Shown here: positions 48,075 through 55,941 of the stretch, one piece after another
Position numbering within the stretch: position 1 is the first letter of the stretch
How the letters are laid out: each line of letters begins with the position of its first letter
Translations under genes and position numbers: made by a program
Source: Streptomyces sp. LUP30
Lineage (GTDB): Bacteria; Actinomycetota; Actinomycetes; Streptomycetales; Streptomycetaceae
Direction: 5' to 3'
DNA length: 64,000 bases
Assembly: GCF_001746365.1 (NCBI RefSeq)
Contig: NZ_MJAJ01000034.1
Location: 1 to 64,000, forward strand
The notes under the pieces: model-generated
The model's database searches: none
Seen by the model: the letters and a program-made list of their open reading frames with translations, nothing else
What the model was told of the DNA's origin: nothing

Positions 48075-49073
48075 CTAGGCGGCCGTTCCGCGGGCCGACA
48101 GCTCCCGCTCGGGGCTGCCGGCCGCCACCGGGCCCGGCGAGCCCTTGGCGGGCGTCGACGACTGGGCGATGAAGGCGCCGAGAAGCACCACCGCCCCGCC
48201 GACGATCTGCGGGGCGGAAAGGTGCTCGCCGAGCAGCACCCACGCCAGGACGGTCGCGATGACCGCCTCCAGACAGGCCACCACTCCGGCGACCTGCGGG
48301 GAGAGCCGGCGCACGGAGACCACGCCGGTGACGTACGCGACGACCGTCGCGAGCAGCACGATCCACGCGAGCAACAGCCAGGCGGGGACCTCGGAGCCGT
48401 TCATGTCGGCGGTGTGCGCGAGCACGGACCAGTCCATGCCCCAGGGCCGGGCGACGACGGTCAGCACGACGGCGCCCACGAGGAGGCCGTAGGCGATGAC
48501 CCCGAGCGGATCGGGGGCGTCGTCGCCGGAGTCGCTGCCCTGGTCGGACAGGACGAAGTAGCCGACCTGGCAGCAGGCGGCCGCCAGCGCGAGCAGCAGG
48601 CCGAGGGCGTCGAAGCCCAGGCCCGCCCAGATCTCGACCACACAGGCCAGCCCTCCCACCGCCAGGACGACACCGAGCGCGGCGGCCCGGGTCACGGGCC
48701 GCCGCTGCACGAAGCGCACCCAGCCGAGCACCAGGGCGGGGGCGAGGTACTCCACGAGCAGGGCCACGCCGACGGGGATCCGGGAGATCGCGGCGAAGTA
48801 GAACGCCTGCACTCCGGCCACGCCGAGCAGACCGAAGCCGGCGAGCAGCGCGGACCGGCTGCGCACCAGAGCGCGGTGGCGCACGGCGAGCGGCAGCATC
48901 ACCAGCGCCGCGCCGGTCACCCGCAGCCACACCACGTGCAGCGGGTCGAGGCCCGCCTCGATCAGCGGCTTCGCCGCGACCCCGGACCCGCCGAAGGCGA
49001 TGGCCGACCCGACCGCGAGAGAGAGCCCGAGGCCCTTTCCGCGGCTGCCCTGGCTGCTCACTGAGGTACGCAC
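48075..49073 (-). CDS. EamA/DMT-superfamily transporter (RhtA-like)
   Basis: A 332-residue exporter with ten predicted membrane segments. Repeat 1 begins GLSLAVGSAIAFGGSGVAAK and repeat 2 near LLLALAAACCQVGYFVLSDQ. Ends VVACLEAVIATVLAWVLLGE and a polar tail. Similar to threonine/homoserine exporters of the RhtA type. GTG 49073 is set by a good promoter: ATGACG, 17 bp, CATCAT, 6 nt, GTG. ATG 49094 is the alternative. Confidence 0.92.
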   Translation of the reverse strand: MRTSVSSQGSRGKGLGLSLAVGSAIAFGGSGVAAKPLIEAGLDPLHVVWLRVTGAALVMLPLAVRHRALVRSRSALLAGFGLLGVAGVQAFYFAAISRIPVGVALLVEYLAPALVLGWVRFVQRRPVTRAAALGVVLAVGGLACVVEIWAGLGFDALGLLLALAAACCQVGYFVLSDQGSDSGDDAPDPLGVIAYGLLVGAVVLTVVARPWGMDWSVLAHTADMNGSEVPAWLLLAWIVLLATVVAYVTGVVSVRRLSPQVAGVVACLEAVIATVLAWVLLGEHLSAPQIVGGAVVLLGAFIAQSSTPAKGSPGPVAAGSPERELSARGTAA

Positions 49074-49108
49074 CGCCACATGATGACAGGCCATGACATG
49101 AGCGTCAT
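49074..49108 (-). promoter_or_regulatory. Leaderless promoter of the RhtA-like gene
   Basis: Minus-strand ATGACG (49108-49103; one off TTGACG), 17-bp spacer, CATCAT (49085-49080), 6 nt, GTG 49073. One of the best-supported leaderless starts in the window. Confidence 0.6.
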
Positions 49109-49161
49109 CCCCGTTGACACCTGTCTCACCGGCTGGACGGCGTGGGCGGGGCACGGGCCGT

Positions 49162-49800
49162 TCAGCCGGCGGGGCCGCCGCCTTCGAGGCCCGCCGCGCA
49201 CTCCTGGGGACCGTCCTCGATCCGGGCTCGCAGTTCGTACACGTCGACGCCGGCGCGGGTGAGGACCTCGACCGCCCGGGCCTGCGGGTCCGCGACCATC
49301 GCCGCGAGCAGGTCGACGCCCCGGGCCGGCGCGCCGGAGTGCCGGGCGGCCTCCTGGCGCGCCTGCTCCAGCGCGGCCGCGGCCAGCGGGGACAGCCCCT
49401 CGACGGCCGCCGCGCCAGGCGCCCCGCCCGCTTCCGCGGACGTCGCCGCCCCGGACGTCCGGCCGGGAGACCCGGCGGCCGTCACGACGGGTACGCCGCC
49501 GGAGTCCTCGACGCCACCCTGCCAGCGCAGCCCGTAGCCGATGCTGCGCTGGACGAGATAGCCGAGCAGCCGGGCCAAGTGGGGGCCGTCGAACGCGGCG
49601 CGGACCTGGGGGTCGTGTTCCAGGAGCGAGTGCAGCAGATGGGCGGTGTCGACCTGCCGGTCCCCGTCCCGCACCGCCCGGCGGCGGGCTGCGGCGAGCG
49701 CCGCCGCGGCGTCGGCGTCGAGCCCGGGGACGTCGTCCCTGCCGTGGGCCGCCCGGTCGCGGGGCGACTGCCGGGGGATACGGGGTTGCACGACCCCCAT
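49162..49800 (-). CDS. Clp N-terminal-domain protein without ATPase
   Basis: A 212-residue protein with two Clp_N repeats. The first is LDADAAAALAAARRRAVRDG, then DTAHLLHSLLEHDPQVRAAF. The second is LSPLAAAALEQARQEAARHS, then GVDLLAAMVADPQARAVEVL. A Ser/Gly/Ala linker joins them. In ClpA/ClpB/ClpC this module binds substrates or adaptors; here there is no AAA domain, so it may act as an adaptor or decoy. ATG 49800 or GTG 49791; the start is uncertain. Confidence 0.85.
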   Translation of the reverse strand: MGVVQPRIPRQSPRDRAAHGRDDVPGLDADAAAALAAARRRAVRDGDRQVDTAHLLHSLLEHDPQVRAAFDGPHLARLLGYLVQRSIGYGLRWQGGVEDSGGVPVVTAAGSPGRTSGAATSAEAGGAPGAAAVEGLSPLAAAALEQARQEAARHSGAPARGVDLLAAMVADPQARAVEVLTRAGVDVYELRARIEDGPQECAAGLEGGGPAG

Positions 49801-50007
49801 CCCATCAGTCGCCGCCGGGTGCGGTCGTCCCCGGCAGGGAGCATCTTGACGTCCCACGCAGAGTGGAGCAGGGTTGCCGGACTCTCCTCCTTACGGATGA
49901 GATCAGGCCGTTTCCCTCGACGGAGCGGCGATGCGGCGCATGGGCTGACGCGACGGGCGGGTCGTCGCGGCGCGGAGGTCGGACGGGCCTGCACCGGACA
50001 GCATTTC

Positions 50008-50022
50008 CTGACGGTTCGTCAG
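50008..50022. promoter_or_regulatory. CTGACG-GTT-CGTCAG palindrome, candidate TetR operator
   Basis: Perfect 6-bp arms with a 3-nt centre, in a local AT-rich patch about 76 bases upstream of the SRPBCC gene. It shares the TCTGACGG-type half site seen at 41857-41866. Confidence 0.55.
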
Positions 50023-50098
50023 TATTGAATGTTCGACCGTCTGGAGTTACGTTCCGCGACACCGCAGCCGGAGCTGCCCGACACGAAGAGGTGGTCGC

Positions 50099-50527
50099 AT
50101 GGCCGAAGTCAGCGCGGAGGCACGCATCCAGGCGCCGGCCGAGAAGGTGTGGGCCCAGCTCACCGACTGGCCGGCCTACGGGGAGTGGAACGCGACCCAC
50201 ACCAGCTTCCCCAAGGGCGGCCCGGCGACCCTCGAACCGGGCGCGACCTTCCTGGAGAACATGAAGCTCATGGGTTTCCCGGCCGAGGTCGAGTGGACCG
50301 TGGCGGAGCTCGAGCCGGCCCGGGTGCTCGCCATCCGAGGCAAGGGGCCGATGGCCGTCTCCGTCACCACCCGCTACACCCTGACCCCCGACGGCGACGG
50401 CACGACGGTCCGCATCGACGGCGAGTTCACCGGCGCGGCGGTGTCGCTGATGGCGGGCAAGCTCAAGGACTCGGGCACGGCCGCCCTGAACGAGTCGCTG
50501 CGCAAGCTGGGCACGCTCGTCACCTGA
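50099..50527 (+). CDS. SRPBCC (polyketide cyclase/dehydrase-like) protein
   Basis: A 142-residue START/Bet v1-like domain. The fold opens EARIQAPAEKVWAQLTDWPA and WNATHTSFPKG, and ends with the long helix SLMAGKLKDSGTAALNESLR. These bind hydrophobic ligands; many Streptomyces copies are uncharacterised. ATG 50099 follows AGAGGTG. The palindrome upstream suggests TetR-type regulation. Followed by a bidirectional terminator shared with padR. Confidence 0.88.
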   Translation: MAEVSAEARIQAPAEKVWAQLTDWPAYGEWNATHTSFPKGGPATLEPGATFLENMKLMGFPAEVEWTVAELEPARVLAIRGKGPMAVSVTTRYTLTPDGDGTTVRIDGEFTGAAVSLMAGKLKDSGTAALNESLRKLGTLVT

Positions 50528-50586
50528 GCGCGGTCCACAAACGGGCGCGGACGCCGGATCACGCAGGGCGCCCGCCCGCAGCACGA

Positions 50587-50618
50587 AGGCGCCCCGCGGT
50601 CGATTCCGCGGAGCGCCT
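50587..50618. terminator. Bidirectional terminator between SRPBCC and PadR genes
   Basis: AGGCGC-C-CCGCGG, 6-nt loop, CCGCGG-A-GCGCCT: 12 paired bases with one opposed mismatch. It lies between two convergent genes. An outer GCACGA/TCGTGC pair extends it. Confidence 0.75.
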
Positions 50619-50648
50619 CCGTCGTCGTGCGGCCTGCCACCGGCCGGC

Positions 50649-51290
50649 TCAGTCCTCGTCGGCGAGGATCAGGTACAGCTTCTTGCGTGCCTCGTTGATG
50701 ACCGCCAGAGCCTTCTCGCGCTGCTCCTTGCTGCCGGTCTTCCAGACCTGGCCGAAGGCCTCCATCAGACCGAAGCCGGCCTGGCGGATCTCACCGAGAG
50801 CCTCCCAGTCGACCCCGCGCGTGGCCTCCTCCCAGGGGGCGTCCGGGCCCTCCTCGGCGGCCGTGCGACCTTCTTCGGTGAGCGAGAACAGCTTCTTGCC
50901 GCCGTCGCTCGCACTGCTGATCAGGCCCTCGTCCTCCAGCAGCTGGAGGGTCGGGTACACCGACCCCGGGCTGGGCTTCCACGCCCCGCCGCTGCGCTCG
51001 GCGATCTCCTGGATCATCTCGTAGCCGTGCATGGGCCGGTCCGTGAGCAGGGCCAGGATCGAGGCCCGCACGTCTCCGCGCCGCGCCCTCCCCCTGGGTC
51101 CGCCCCGCCCTCGCCCGCCCCAGGGGCCGGGACCGAAGCCCGGACCGCCGAAGCCGAAGCCGGGGCCGCCCGGACCACCGGGGCCACCCGGACCGAAGGG
51201 CCCGAAGGCCGCACGCCGTCCGTCGAAGCCGCCGCGGCCGCGCCGGGGGCCGTCCTGTCCATGTCCACGCTCGAATCCGTGGGTACGCAT
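50649..51290 (-). CDS. PadR-family regulator with Gly/Pro-rich N terminus
   Basis: A 213-residue regulator. Residues ~20-70 are a low-complexity Gly/Pro/Phe/Arg stretch (GPGGPGGPGFGFGGPGFGPG). The PadR wHTH follows: VRASILALLTDRPMHGYEM, IQEIAERSGGAWKPSPGSVYPTL-type sequence with the QLLEDEGLI wing lead-in. The C-terminal helical domain (PadR_C-like) ends KKLYLILADED. ATG 51290 follows AAGGAG at 9-nt spacing. It faces an SDR gene and probably represses itself and the SDR. Confidence 0.92.
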   Translation of the reverse strand: MRTHGFERGHGQDGPRRGRGGFDGRRAAFGPFGPGGPGGPGGPGFGFGGPGFGPGPWGGRGRGGPRGRARRGDVRASILALLTDRPMHGYEMIQEIAERSGGAWKPSPGSVYPTLQLLEDEGLISSASDGGKKLFSLTEEGRTAAEEGPDAPWEEATRGVDWEALGEIRQAGFGLMEAFGQVWKTGSKEQREKALAVINEARKKLYLILADED

Positions 51291-51337
51291 CGCAAACCAC
51301 TCCTTCATTCCATCGTTGATCTGTCGCGATGCGTCAA

Positions 51338-51347
51338 CGATATATCG
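51338..51347. promoter_or_regulatory. CGATATATCG palindrome, candidate PadR operator
   Basis: Perfect 10-bp AT-rich dyad in the 99-base gap between padR and the SDR gene. It is positioned to block both promoters. Confidence 0.5.
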
Positions 51348-51377
51348 GTGAAGTTCGCTTGGCAAGGGTCTGCCGCT

Positions 51378-51389
51378 TAGGGTGCGGAC
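51378..51389 (+). promoter_or_regulatory. Candidate leaderless promoter of the SDR gene
   Basis: TAGGGT (51378-51383), 6 nt, ATG 51390. Confidence 0.5.
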
Positions 51390-52205
51390 ATGACATCCCC
51401 GAACACCTCGCACGGCACCGGGCACAGCCCCTCGACCGCCTACCTCTCCGAGCTGTTCTCGCTGGTCGGGCGGGTCGCCCTGGTGACCGGCGGCAGTTCC
51501 GGCATCGGCCGCGGCATCGCGGGCGCTCTCGCACGGGCGGGGGCGAGCGTGGTGATCGTGGCGCGCAGGGAAGCGGAGCTGGCCGCGACGGTCGACGAGC
51601 TGACGGCCGACGGCTGCCGGGCGGCCTGGGTGAGCGGCGACCTCGGCACCCGTGACGGGGTGCGCACCGCGGCGGAGCGGGCGGCCGAGGTCTACGGCGA
51701 GCCCGACGTCCTGGTCAACTGCGCGGGGATCAACCTGCGGCCGCCGATGGACGAACTGGACGAGACGGTGTGGGACGCCACCATGAGCGTGAACCTGGAG
51801 GCGCCCTATCTGCTCGGCCGGCGCTTCGGACCCGGCATGGCCGAGCGGGGCTTCGGACGGATCATCCACGTCACCTCGCAGCAGGCGCACCGCGCGTTCG
51901 TCCGCAGCGGCGCCTACGGGGTCTCCAAGGGCGCCCTTGAGTCGCTGGCCCGCTCGCAGGCCGAGGCCTGGTCGCCCCACGGCGTCACCTGCAACACGCT
52001 GGTGCCCGGGTTCGTCATGACCCCGCTCAACACACGGCTGTCGTCCGACCCCGAGAAGGTGGCGGCGCTGGCCGCGCGCACGATGGTCGGCCGCAACGGT
52101 CTCGCCGAGGACTTCGCCGGGGCGGCCGTGTTCCTGGCGAGCCGCGCCTCCGGCTATGTCACCGGGCAGGCGATCTTCGTCGACGGAGGGTTCTCCGTCC
52201 ACTGA
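51390..52205 (+). CDS. Short-chain dehydrogenase/reductase
   Basis: A 271-residue SDR. Cofactor motif VTGGSSGIGRGIAGALARAG at residues ~31-50, Arg-containing NADPH pocket (VARREAE), NCAGIN, catalytic Tyr/Lys in YGVSKGALESLARSQ and the C-terminal GYVTGQAIFVDGG. Resembles gluconate 5-dehydrogenase/2-deoxy-D-gluconate dehydrogenase-type SDRs. Divergent from padR with an AT-rich operator between them. Confidence 0.92.
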   Translation: MTSPNTSHGTGHSPSTAYLSELFSLVGRVALVTGGSSGIGRGIAGALARAGASVVIVARREAELAATVDELTADGCRAAWVSGDLGTRDGVRTAAERAAEVYGEPDVLVNCAGINLRPPMDELDETVWDATMSVNLEAPYLLGRRFGPGMAERGFGRIIHVTSQQAHRAFVRSGAYGVSKGALESLARSQAEAWSPHGVTCNTLVPGFVMTPLNTRLSSDPEKVAALAARTMVGRNGLAEDFAGAAVFLASRASGYVTGQAIFVDGGFSVH

Positions 52206-52236
52206 GCCCGGCCCGGCCGCGGACCGCGCCACCGCC

Positions 52237-53076
52237 CTACGCCGTCCGGGGGGTGAACTCCAGGATCTCGTCGCCGTCGGGCTGCACGACGCCGTACGTG
52301 CTCTCGGGCACCTCGTTCCAGGCGCCGGGCAGGTCGCCCAGGGGCTCGGAGACGATCAGGCGGGTCTCGTCGGAGACCTCCCGCAGGAACGCCATGTCGG
52401 GGTGCAGCTCGCGCAGCGTCTCCACCCGGGTGCTGTAGAACAGCGAGCGCGACGCGCCCTGGGTGGAGTAGCGGAACGCCCACAGCCGCACCCCCTCGGT
52501 CACGGCGACCGTCATCTGGATCGGGAACTCCACGCCGTGCGCGTGCCCGACGCGTTCCACCAGGCCCACCATCCGTGCGACCGCGCCCGGCGGATCCTCC
52601 TCCAGCCCCAGGGTGAGGGCCAGGAAGAACATCAGCTCGGAGTCGGTGGAGCCCTCGATGTCGGGAAACAGCATCGGGTCGACGGCGAGGGCGAGCTCCC
52701 GGCGGATGCGGTGGAAGTCGGCGATCGCTCCGTTGTGCATCCACATCCAGCGGCCGTGCCGGAACGGATGGCTGTTGGTCTGCTGCACGGCCGTGCCGGT
52801 CGAGGCCCGGATATGGGCGAAGAACAGCGAGGAACGGACGTGTCCGGCGATCTCCCGCAGGTTGCGGTTGCTCCAGGCCGGGCCGATCTCCCGGACGACC
52901 GCCGGGGTCCCGTCCGCCCCGTCGGACGCGTACCAGCCGACGCCGAAGCCGTCGCCGTTCGTCGTCTCCACGCCCATCCTGGAGTGCAGGCTCTGGTCGA
53001 TCAGGGAGTGGGCCGGCCGGTAGAGAATCGTTTCGAGCAGGATGGGGGTGCCTGAGTAGGCGAGCCAACGGCACAT
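52237..53076 (-). CDS. Class II glutamine amidotransferase (EgtC/YafJ-like)
   Basis: A 279-residue Ntn-type glutaminase. ATG 53076 was chosen because Met removal exposes the catalytic Cys (MCRWLAYSG). Supporting motifs are TTNGDGFGVGWY, FFAHIRAST, NSHPFRHGRWMWMHNGAI and EGSTDSELMFFLALTL, all in family order. In EgtC the family acts in ergothioneine synthesis, but no egt genes are adjacent, so the substrate is uncertain. Preceded by AGGTGG. Confidence 0.92.
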   Translation of the reverse strand: MCRWLAYSGTPILLETILYRPAHSLIDQSLHSRMGVETTNGDGFGVGWYASDGADGTPAVVREIGPAWSNRNLREIAGHVRSSLFFAHIRASTGTAVQQTNSHPFRHGRWMWMHNGAIADFHRIRRELALAVDPMLFPDIEGSTDSELMFFLALTLGLEEDPPGAVARMVGLVERVGHAHGVEFPIQMTVAVTEGVRLWAFRYSTQGASRSLFYSTRVETLRELHPDMAFLREVSDETRLIVSEPLGDLPGAWNEVPESTYGVVQPDGDEILEFTPRTA

Positions 53077-53143
53077 CTCCGCCACCTTCCTGGCAGTTCC
53101 GGACCACGGGACCGGACGGGACCGAAGCGCAGGGCCCGGCAGG

Positions 53144-53578
53144 TCAGTCCGCGAACCTGTCGGGCTTGACCACGCACAGAGCCCAGATGACGAACGCGGA
53201 GAAGGCGATCATCACCACGGACCACACCGGGTAGTACGGCAGGGAGAGGAAGTTGCCGATGACGATCAGTCCGGCGATGGCCACCCCCGCGACCCGTGCC
53301 CACATCGCTCCCGTGAACAGGCCCAGGCCGACGATCACGGCGACCGTGCCCAGGGCGAGGTGGATCCAGCCCCAGCCGGTGAGGTCGAACCGGAAGACGT
53401 ACTGGCGGGTCGACACGAAGATGTCGTCCTCGGCTATCCCCATGATGCCGCGGAAGATGTCCAGCACTCCGGTGAGCAGGAGCGTGACGGCGGCGAAGGC
53501 CATCAGCCCGCCGGCCCAGGCCTGCCGGGTCGGATGCCGCTCGGCGGTCGTGCTGTCGCTGGTGTGCGTCTCGGTCAT
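53144..53578 (-). CDS. DUF7144-like four-helix membrane protein
   Basis: A 144-residue protein with four membrane helices: AGGLMAFAAVTLLLTGVLDI, WIHLALGTVAVIVGLGLF, WARVAGVAIAGLIVIGNFLS and VVMIAFSAFVIWALCVV. Between the first two lies a short extracytoplasmic loop. The N terminus is hydrophilic, with Thr/Ser/His. This is an abundant uncharacterised family in Streptomyces. ATG 53578 follows GAGG. It begins a series of minus-strand stress-type membrane genes. Confidence 0.85.
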   Translation of the reverse strand: MTETHTSDSTTAERHPTRQAWAGGLMAFAAVTLLLTGVLDIFRGIMGIAEDDIFVSTRQYVFRFDLTGWGWIHLALGTVAVIVGLGLFTGAMWARVAGVAIAGLIVIGNFLSLPYYPVWSVVMIAFSAFVIWALCVVKPDRFAD

Positions 53579-53694
53579 GCCGATGCCTCGATTCGTTGCC
53601 GTTCGGCGAGCCCTGAGCCGGGGCCCGGAGCAGGGAGCAGGGAGCCCTGCGGCCGGCGGCCGCAACCGCTCGGGGCCCGCCCGGAGTCGACGGT

Positions 53695-54126
53695 TCAGCG
53701 GCCGGGGCCGCTCAGGACCATTTGCTTCGCCTTCGCGAACTCCTCGTCCGTGATGTCGCCGCGGGCGCGGATCTCGGAGAGCCGGGCGAGTTCGTCGACG
53801 CTGCTGGAGGGGCCGCCGGTGCCCTTGGCCGTCTCGCGGACGTAGCTGTCGAAGGCCTGCTGCTGCTCGCGCGCCTGCGAGACCTCCCTGCGACCCATGT
53901 TCTTGCCGCGCGCGATCACATAGACGAACACGCCGAGGAAGGGCAGCACGACGCAGAAGACCAGCCAGCCGGCCTTGGCCCAGCCGCTGAGGTGATCGTC
54001 GCGCAGGATGTCGACGACGACCCGGAACAGCAGGACGAACCACATGATCCACAGGAAGAACACCAGCATGGTCCAGAAGGCGCTCAGCAGCGGATAGTCG
54101 TACGCGAGGTACGTGTCCCCACTCAT
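53695..54126 (-). CDS. PLDc_N/SHOCT-domain membrane protein
   Basis: A 143-residue protein. Two membrane segments (FWTMLVFFLWIMWFVLLFRV and WAKAGWLVFCVVLPFLGVFV) form a PLDc_N-like cardiolipin-synthase N-terminal unit. The C-terminal ~30 residues are a SHOCT helix pair (ELARLSEIRARGDITDEEFAKAK). SHOCT modules help oligomerisation. Such proteins are often stress-induced in actinobacteria. ATG 54126 follows GGAGGAAA. Confidence 0.9.
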   Translation of the reverse strand: MSGDTYLAYDYPLLSAFWTMLVFFLWIMWFVLLFRVVVDILRDDHLSGWAKAGWLVFCVVLPFLGVFVYVIARGKNMGRREVSQAREQQQAFDSYVRETAKGTGGPSSSVDELARLSEIRARGDITDEEFAKAKQMVLSGPGR

Positions 54127-54277
54127 CTCTTTCCTCCGTTCCGGGCTCTCGCCCGACAACCCGGCATGGCGTCGCATGCCGTTCCCAGCCTGCGCCGGGG
54201 GGGAACCGGCCGGCCTCACCCGGGACGGGTGAGCGCCGGAGGGCGAGCCCCGGCCGCCCCGGTGGTACGCGGGCGCA

Positions 54278-54988
54278 TCAGACGGGCCCGGCGCGGCCGC
54301 CGCCGTCCCGGCCCCGATCCAGGTCCGGGTCCCGGTCCCGCACGGCCGTGCCGGCCCTGCGGACCGCGGCCCGCCAGGCGAAGGCGACGGCCGCCTCCAC
54401 CAGAGCGAGCAGGACCAGCCACAGGCCCAGCAGCCGGGTCAGCGCCCGGGCCGACTCGGTGGGCAGGGCGAGCACCACGATCCCCGCCACGACGGCCAGC
54501 AACGCCGCGCCGACCACGACGCCCCGATGGGGCATGTCCTTGGTGGCGAGGGCAGTGAAGAGCGTGACGATGCCGGACACCAGCCACAGGACGCCGACGA
54601 TCAGCGACAGCGCGGCGATGGTCTGCAGCGGATGCCGCAGGCACAACACGCCGGCCACCACGTAGAGCACCGCCAGCAGCAGTCCGGTCACCCGCGCGCC
54701 GCCGTCCTCCCCGGCGAAGGACGCCACGAACCGGAACAACCCGGTCGCCAGCAGATACAGGCCGATCAGGACCGCGAGGACGTGCAGGGTCTCGTCCGGC
54801 CAGACGAGGATCAGGATGCCCGGCACGAACGTGACGACCGCCGAACCGAGGATCCACGTCCAGGACCGCCCGAGCACGGCCAGCGCGGCGGACGGATCGC
54901 CGGTCGTCGGCACGGGACCCGGGCCCGGCTCGCCGGGGGGCCGGGGATCGGGGCCGGGGTGCGGTGCGGGACCAGGTGACACGCTCAT
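54278..54988 (-). CDS. HdeD-family (DUF308) membrane protein
   Basis: A 236-residue protein. The N-terminal ~45 residues are Pro/Gly-rich. Six membrane helices follow, arranged as repeats typical of HdeD (RSWTWILGSAVVTFVPGILI, WPDETLHVLAVLIGLYLLAT, HPLQTIAALSLIVGVLWLVS). In E. coli HdeD is linked to acid resistance; its role here is unknown. The C-terminal tail is Arg/Asp-rich. ATG 54988 follows GAGGAG. Confidence 0.92.
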   Translation of the reverse strand: MSVSPGPAPHPGPDPRPPGEPGPGPVPTTGDPSAALAVLGRSWTWILGSAVVTFVPGILILVWPDETLHVLAVLIGLYLLATGLFRFVASFAGEDGGARVTGLLLAVLYVVAGVLCLRHPLQTIAALSLIVGVLWLVSGIVTLFTALATKDMPHRGVVVGAALLAVVAGIVVLALPTESARALTRLLGLWLVLLALVEAAVAFAWRAAVRRAGTAVRDRDPDLDRGRDGGGRAGPV

Positions 54989-55038
54989 GACTCCTCCTCG
55001 TGTCCTCGCGTCCGGCGAAGACGTCGGTCCCCGGAACG

Positions 55039-55236
55039 TCACTCCGGCAGCTGGCGCATCTCCAGGACCCGCAGCCCCAGGGACTGACAGCGGGCCAGCA
55101 GCCCGTACAGGTGCGCCTCGTCGACGACTTGCCCGAACAGCACGGTCTGGCCGGACATGACCACATGGTCCAGCTCCGGAAAGGCCTCGGTCAGCGCCTC
55201 CGAAAGCTGTCCTTCGACGCGGATCTCGTAGCGCAT
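55039..55236 (-). CDS. Small alpha/beta protein, 65 residues
   Basis: Starts MRYEIRVEGQLSEALTEAF and ends LGLRVLEMRQLPE. The pattern strand-helix-strand-strand-helix-strand suggests a compact ACT- or ferredoxin-like domain. No membrane segment. It lies directly upstream of HdeD on the same strand. ATG 55236 follows GGGAG. Conserved-looking but I cannot name a family. Confidence 0.82.
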   Translation of the reverse strand: MRYEIRVEGQLSEALTEAFPELDHVVMSGQTVLFGQVVDEAHLYGLLARCQSLGLRVLEMRQLPE

Positions 55237-55366
55237 GAGCTGCTCCCGGGACGGCCTGGGACAGGCGGACTGCGCCCTCACCGCGATCCTCCGTCCCCCA
55301 CGGTCCCCCGGCCTCACCCGCTGGAGGTGATAGCCGCGCGCGGGCGACCCGGTGGACGGGCAGGGG

Positions 55367-55888
55367 TCAGTGCGTCACCCAGAGCTTGAAGACGATGATC
55401 AGCAGACCGAGCACGAGGTTCACCGAGGCGGTGACCGCCACCAGGCGCCAGGAGGCTCCCGCGCGTCGGGCCGCCGCCGCCGACCAGCCCACCTGGCCGG
55501 CGACGGCGACCGCGAGAGCGAACCAGAGGGTGCCCGCCAGGTCGAGGCCGAGCAGCGGGCTGACGGCCACGGCGACGGCCGGCGGGACCGCGGCCTTGAC
55601 GATCGGCCACTCGTCACGGCACACCTGCGCGACGATGCGCCGGTCCGGCCGCCGTTGCGCGAGCCGCGCCCCGAACAGATGGGCGTGCACATGCGCGACC
55701 CAGAACACGACCCCGGTGAGCAGCAGCAGAATCACGAGTTCCACCCGGGGCACCGACCCCAGGGTGCCCACGCCGACCACGACCGAGGCCGCGAGCATGG
55801 ACCCGTAGACGCCTCCGGTGTAGTCGGCCGCGGCCCGGCGCTCGACGGCCTGCGCCCGACGGTGTGCGCCGTGGTCGGTCCCGGGCAT
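55367..55888 (-). CDS. Membrane protein of unknown function, 173 residues
   Basis: Four to five hydrophobic segments: GSMLAASVVVGVGTLGSV, LVILLLLTGVVFWVAHVHAH, a segment near WPIVKAAVPPAVAVAVSPLL, LAGTLWFALAVAVAGQVGW and LVAVTASVNLVLGLLIIVFK. A cytoplasmic Arg-rich loop lies between segments 2 and 3. The VHAHLFG and DEWPIVKAAVPP positions look conserved-type. ATG 55888 follows GGGAGG. Upstream, the MFS exporter may be in the same transcript (gap 53 bases). Confidence 0.82.
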   Translation of the reverse strand: MPGTDHGAHRRAQAVERRAAADYTGGVYGSMLAASVVVGVGTLGSVPRVELVILLLLTGVVFWVAHVHAHLFGARLAQRRPDRRIVAQVCRDEWPIVKAAVPPAVAVAVSPLLGLDLAGTLWFALAVAVAGQVGWSAAAARRAGASWRLVAVTASVNLVLGLLIIVFKLWVTH

Positions 55889-55941
55889 CGCGCCTCCCGC
55901 GGCGAGTCGGACGGTCCGGGCCGGTCGGCCGGGCGGACCGG

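Noticed and set aside
33576..49896. CTCCTTACGG element at 33576 and 49887, and a related CCCCTTACGG on minus near 16100
   Set aside because: The flanks differ in spacing and the three contexts share no gene type. Three hits of ten bases are weak evidence for a sigma-specific promoter.
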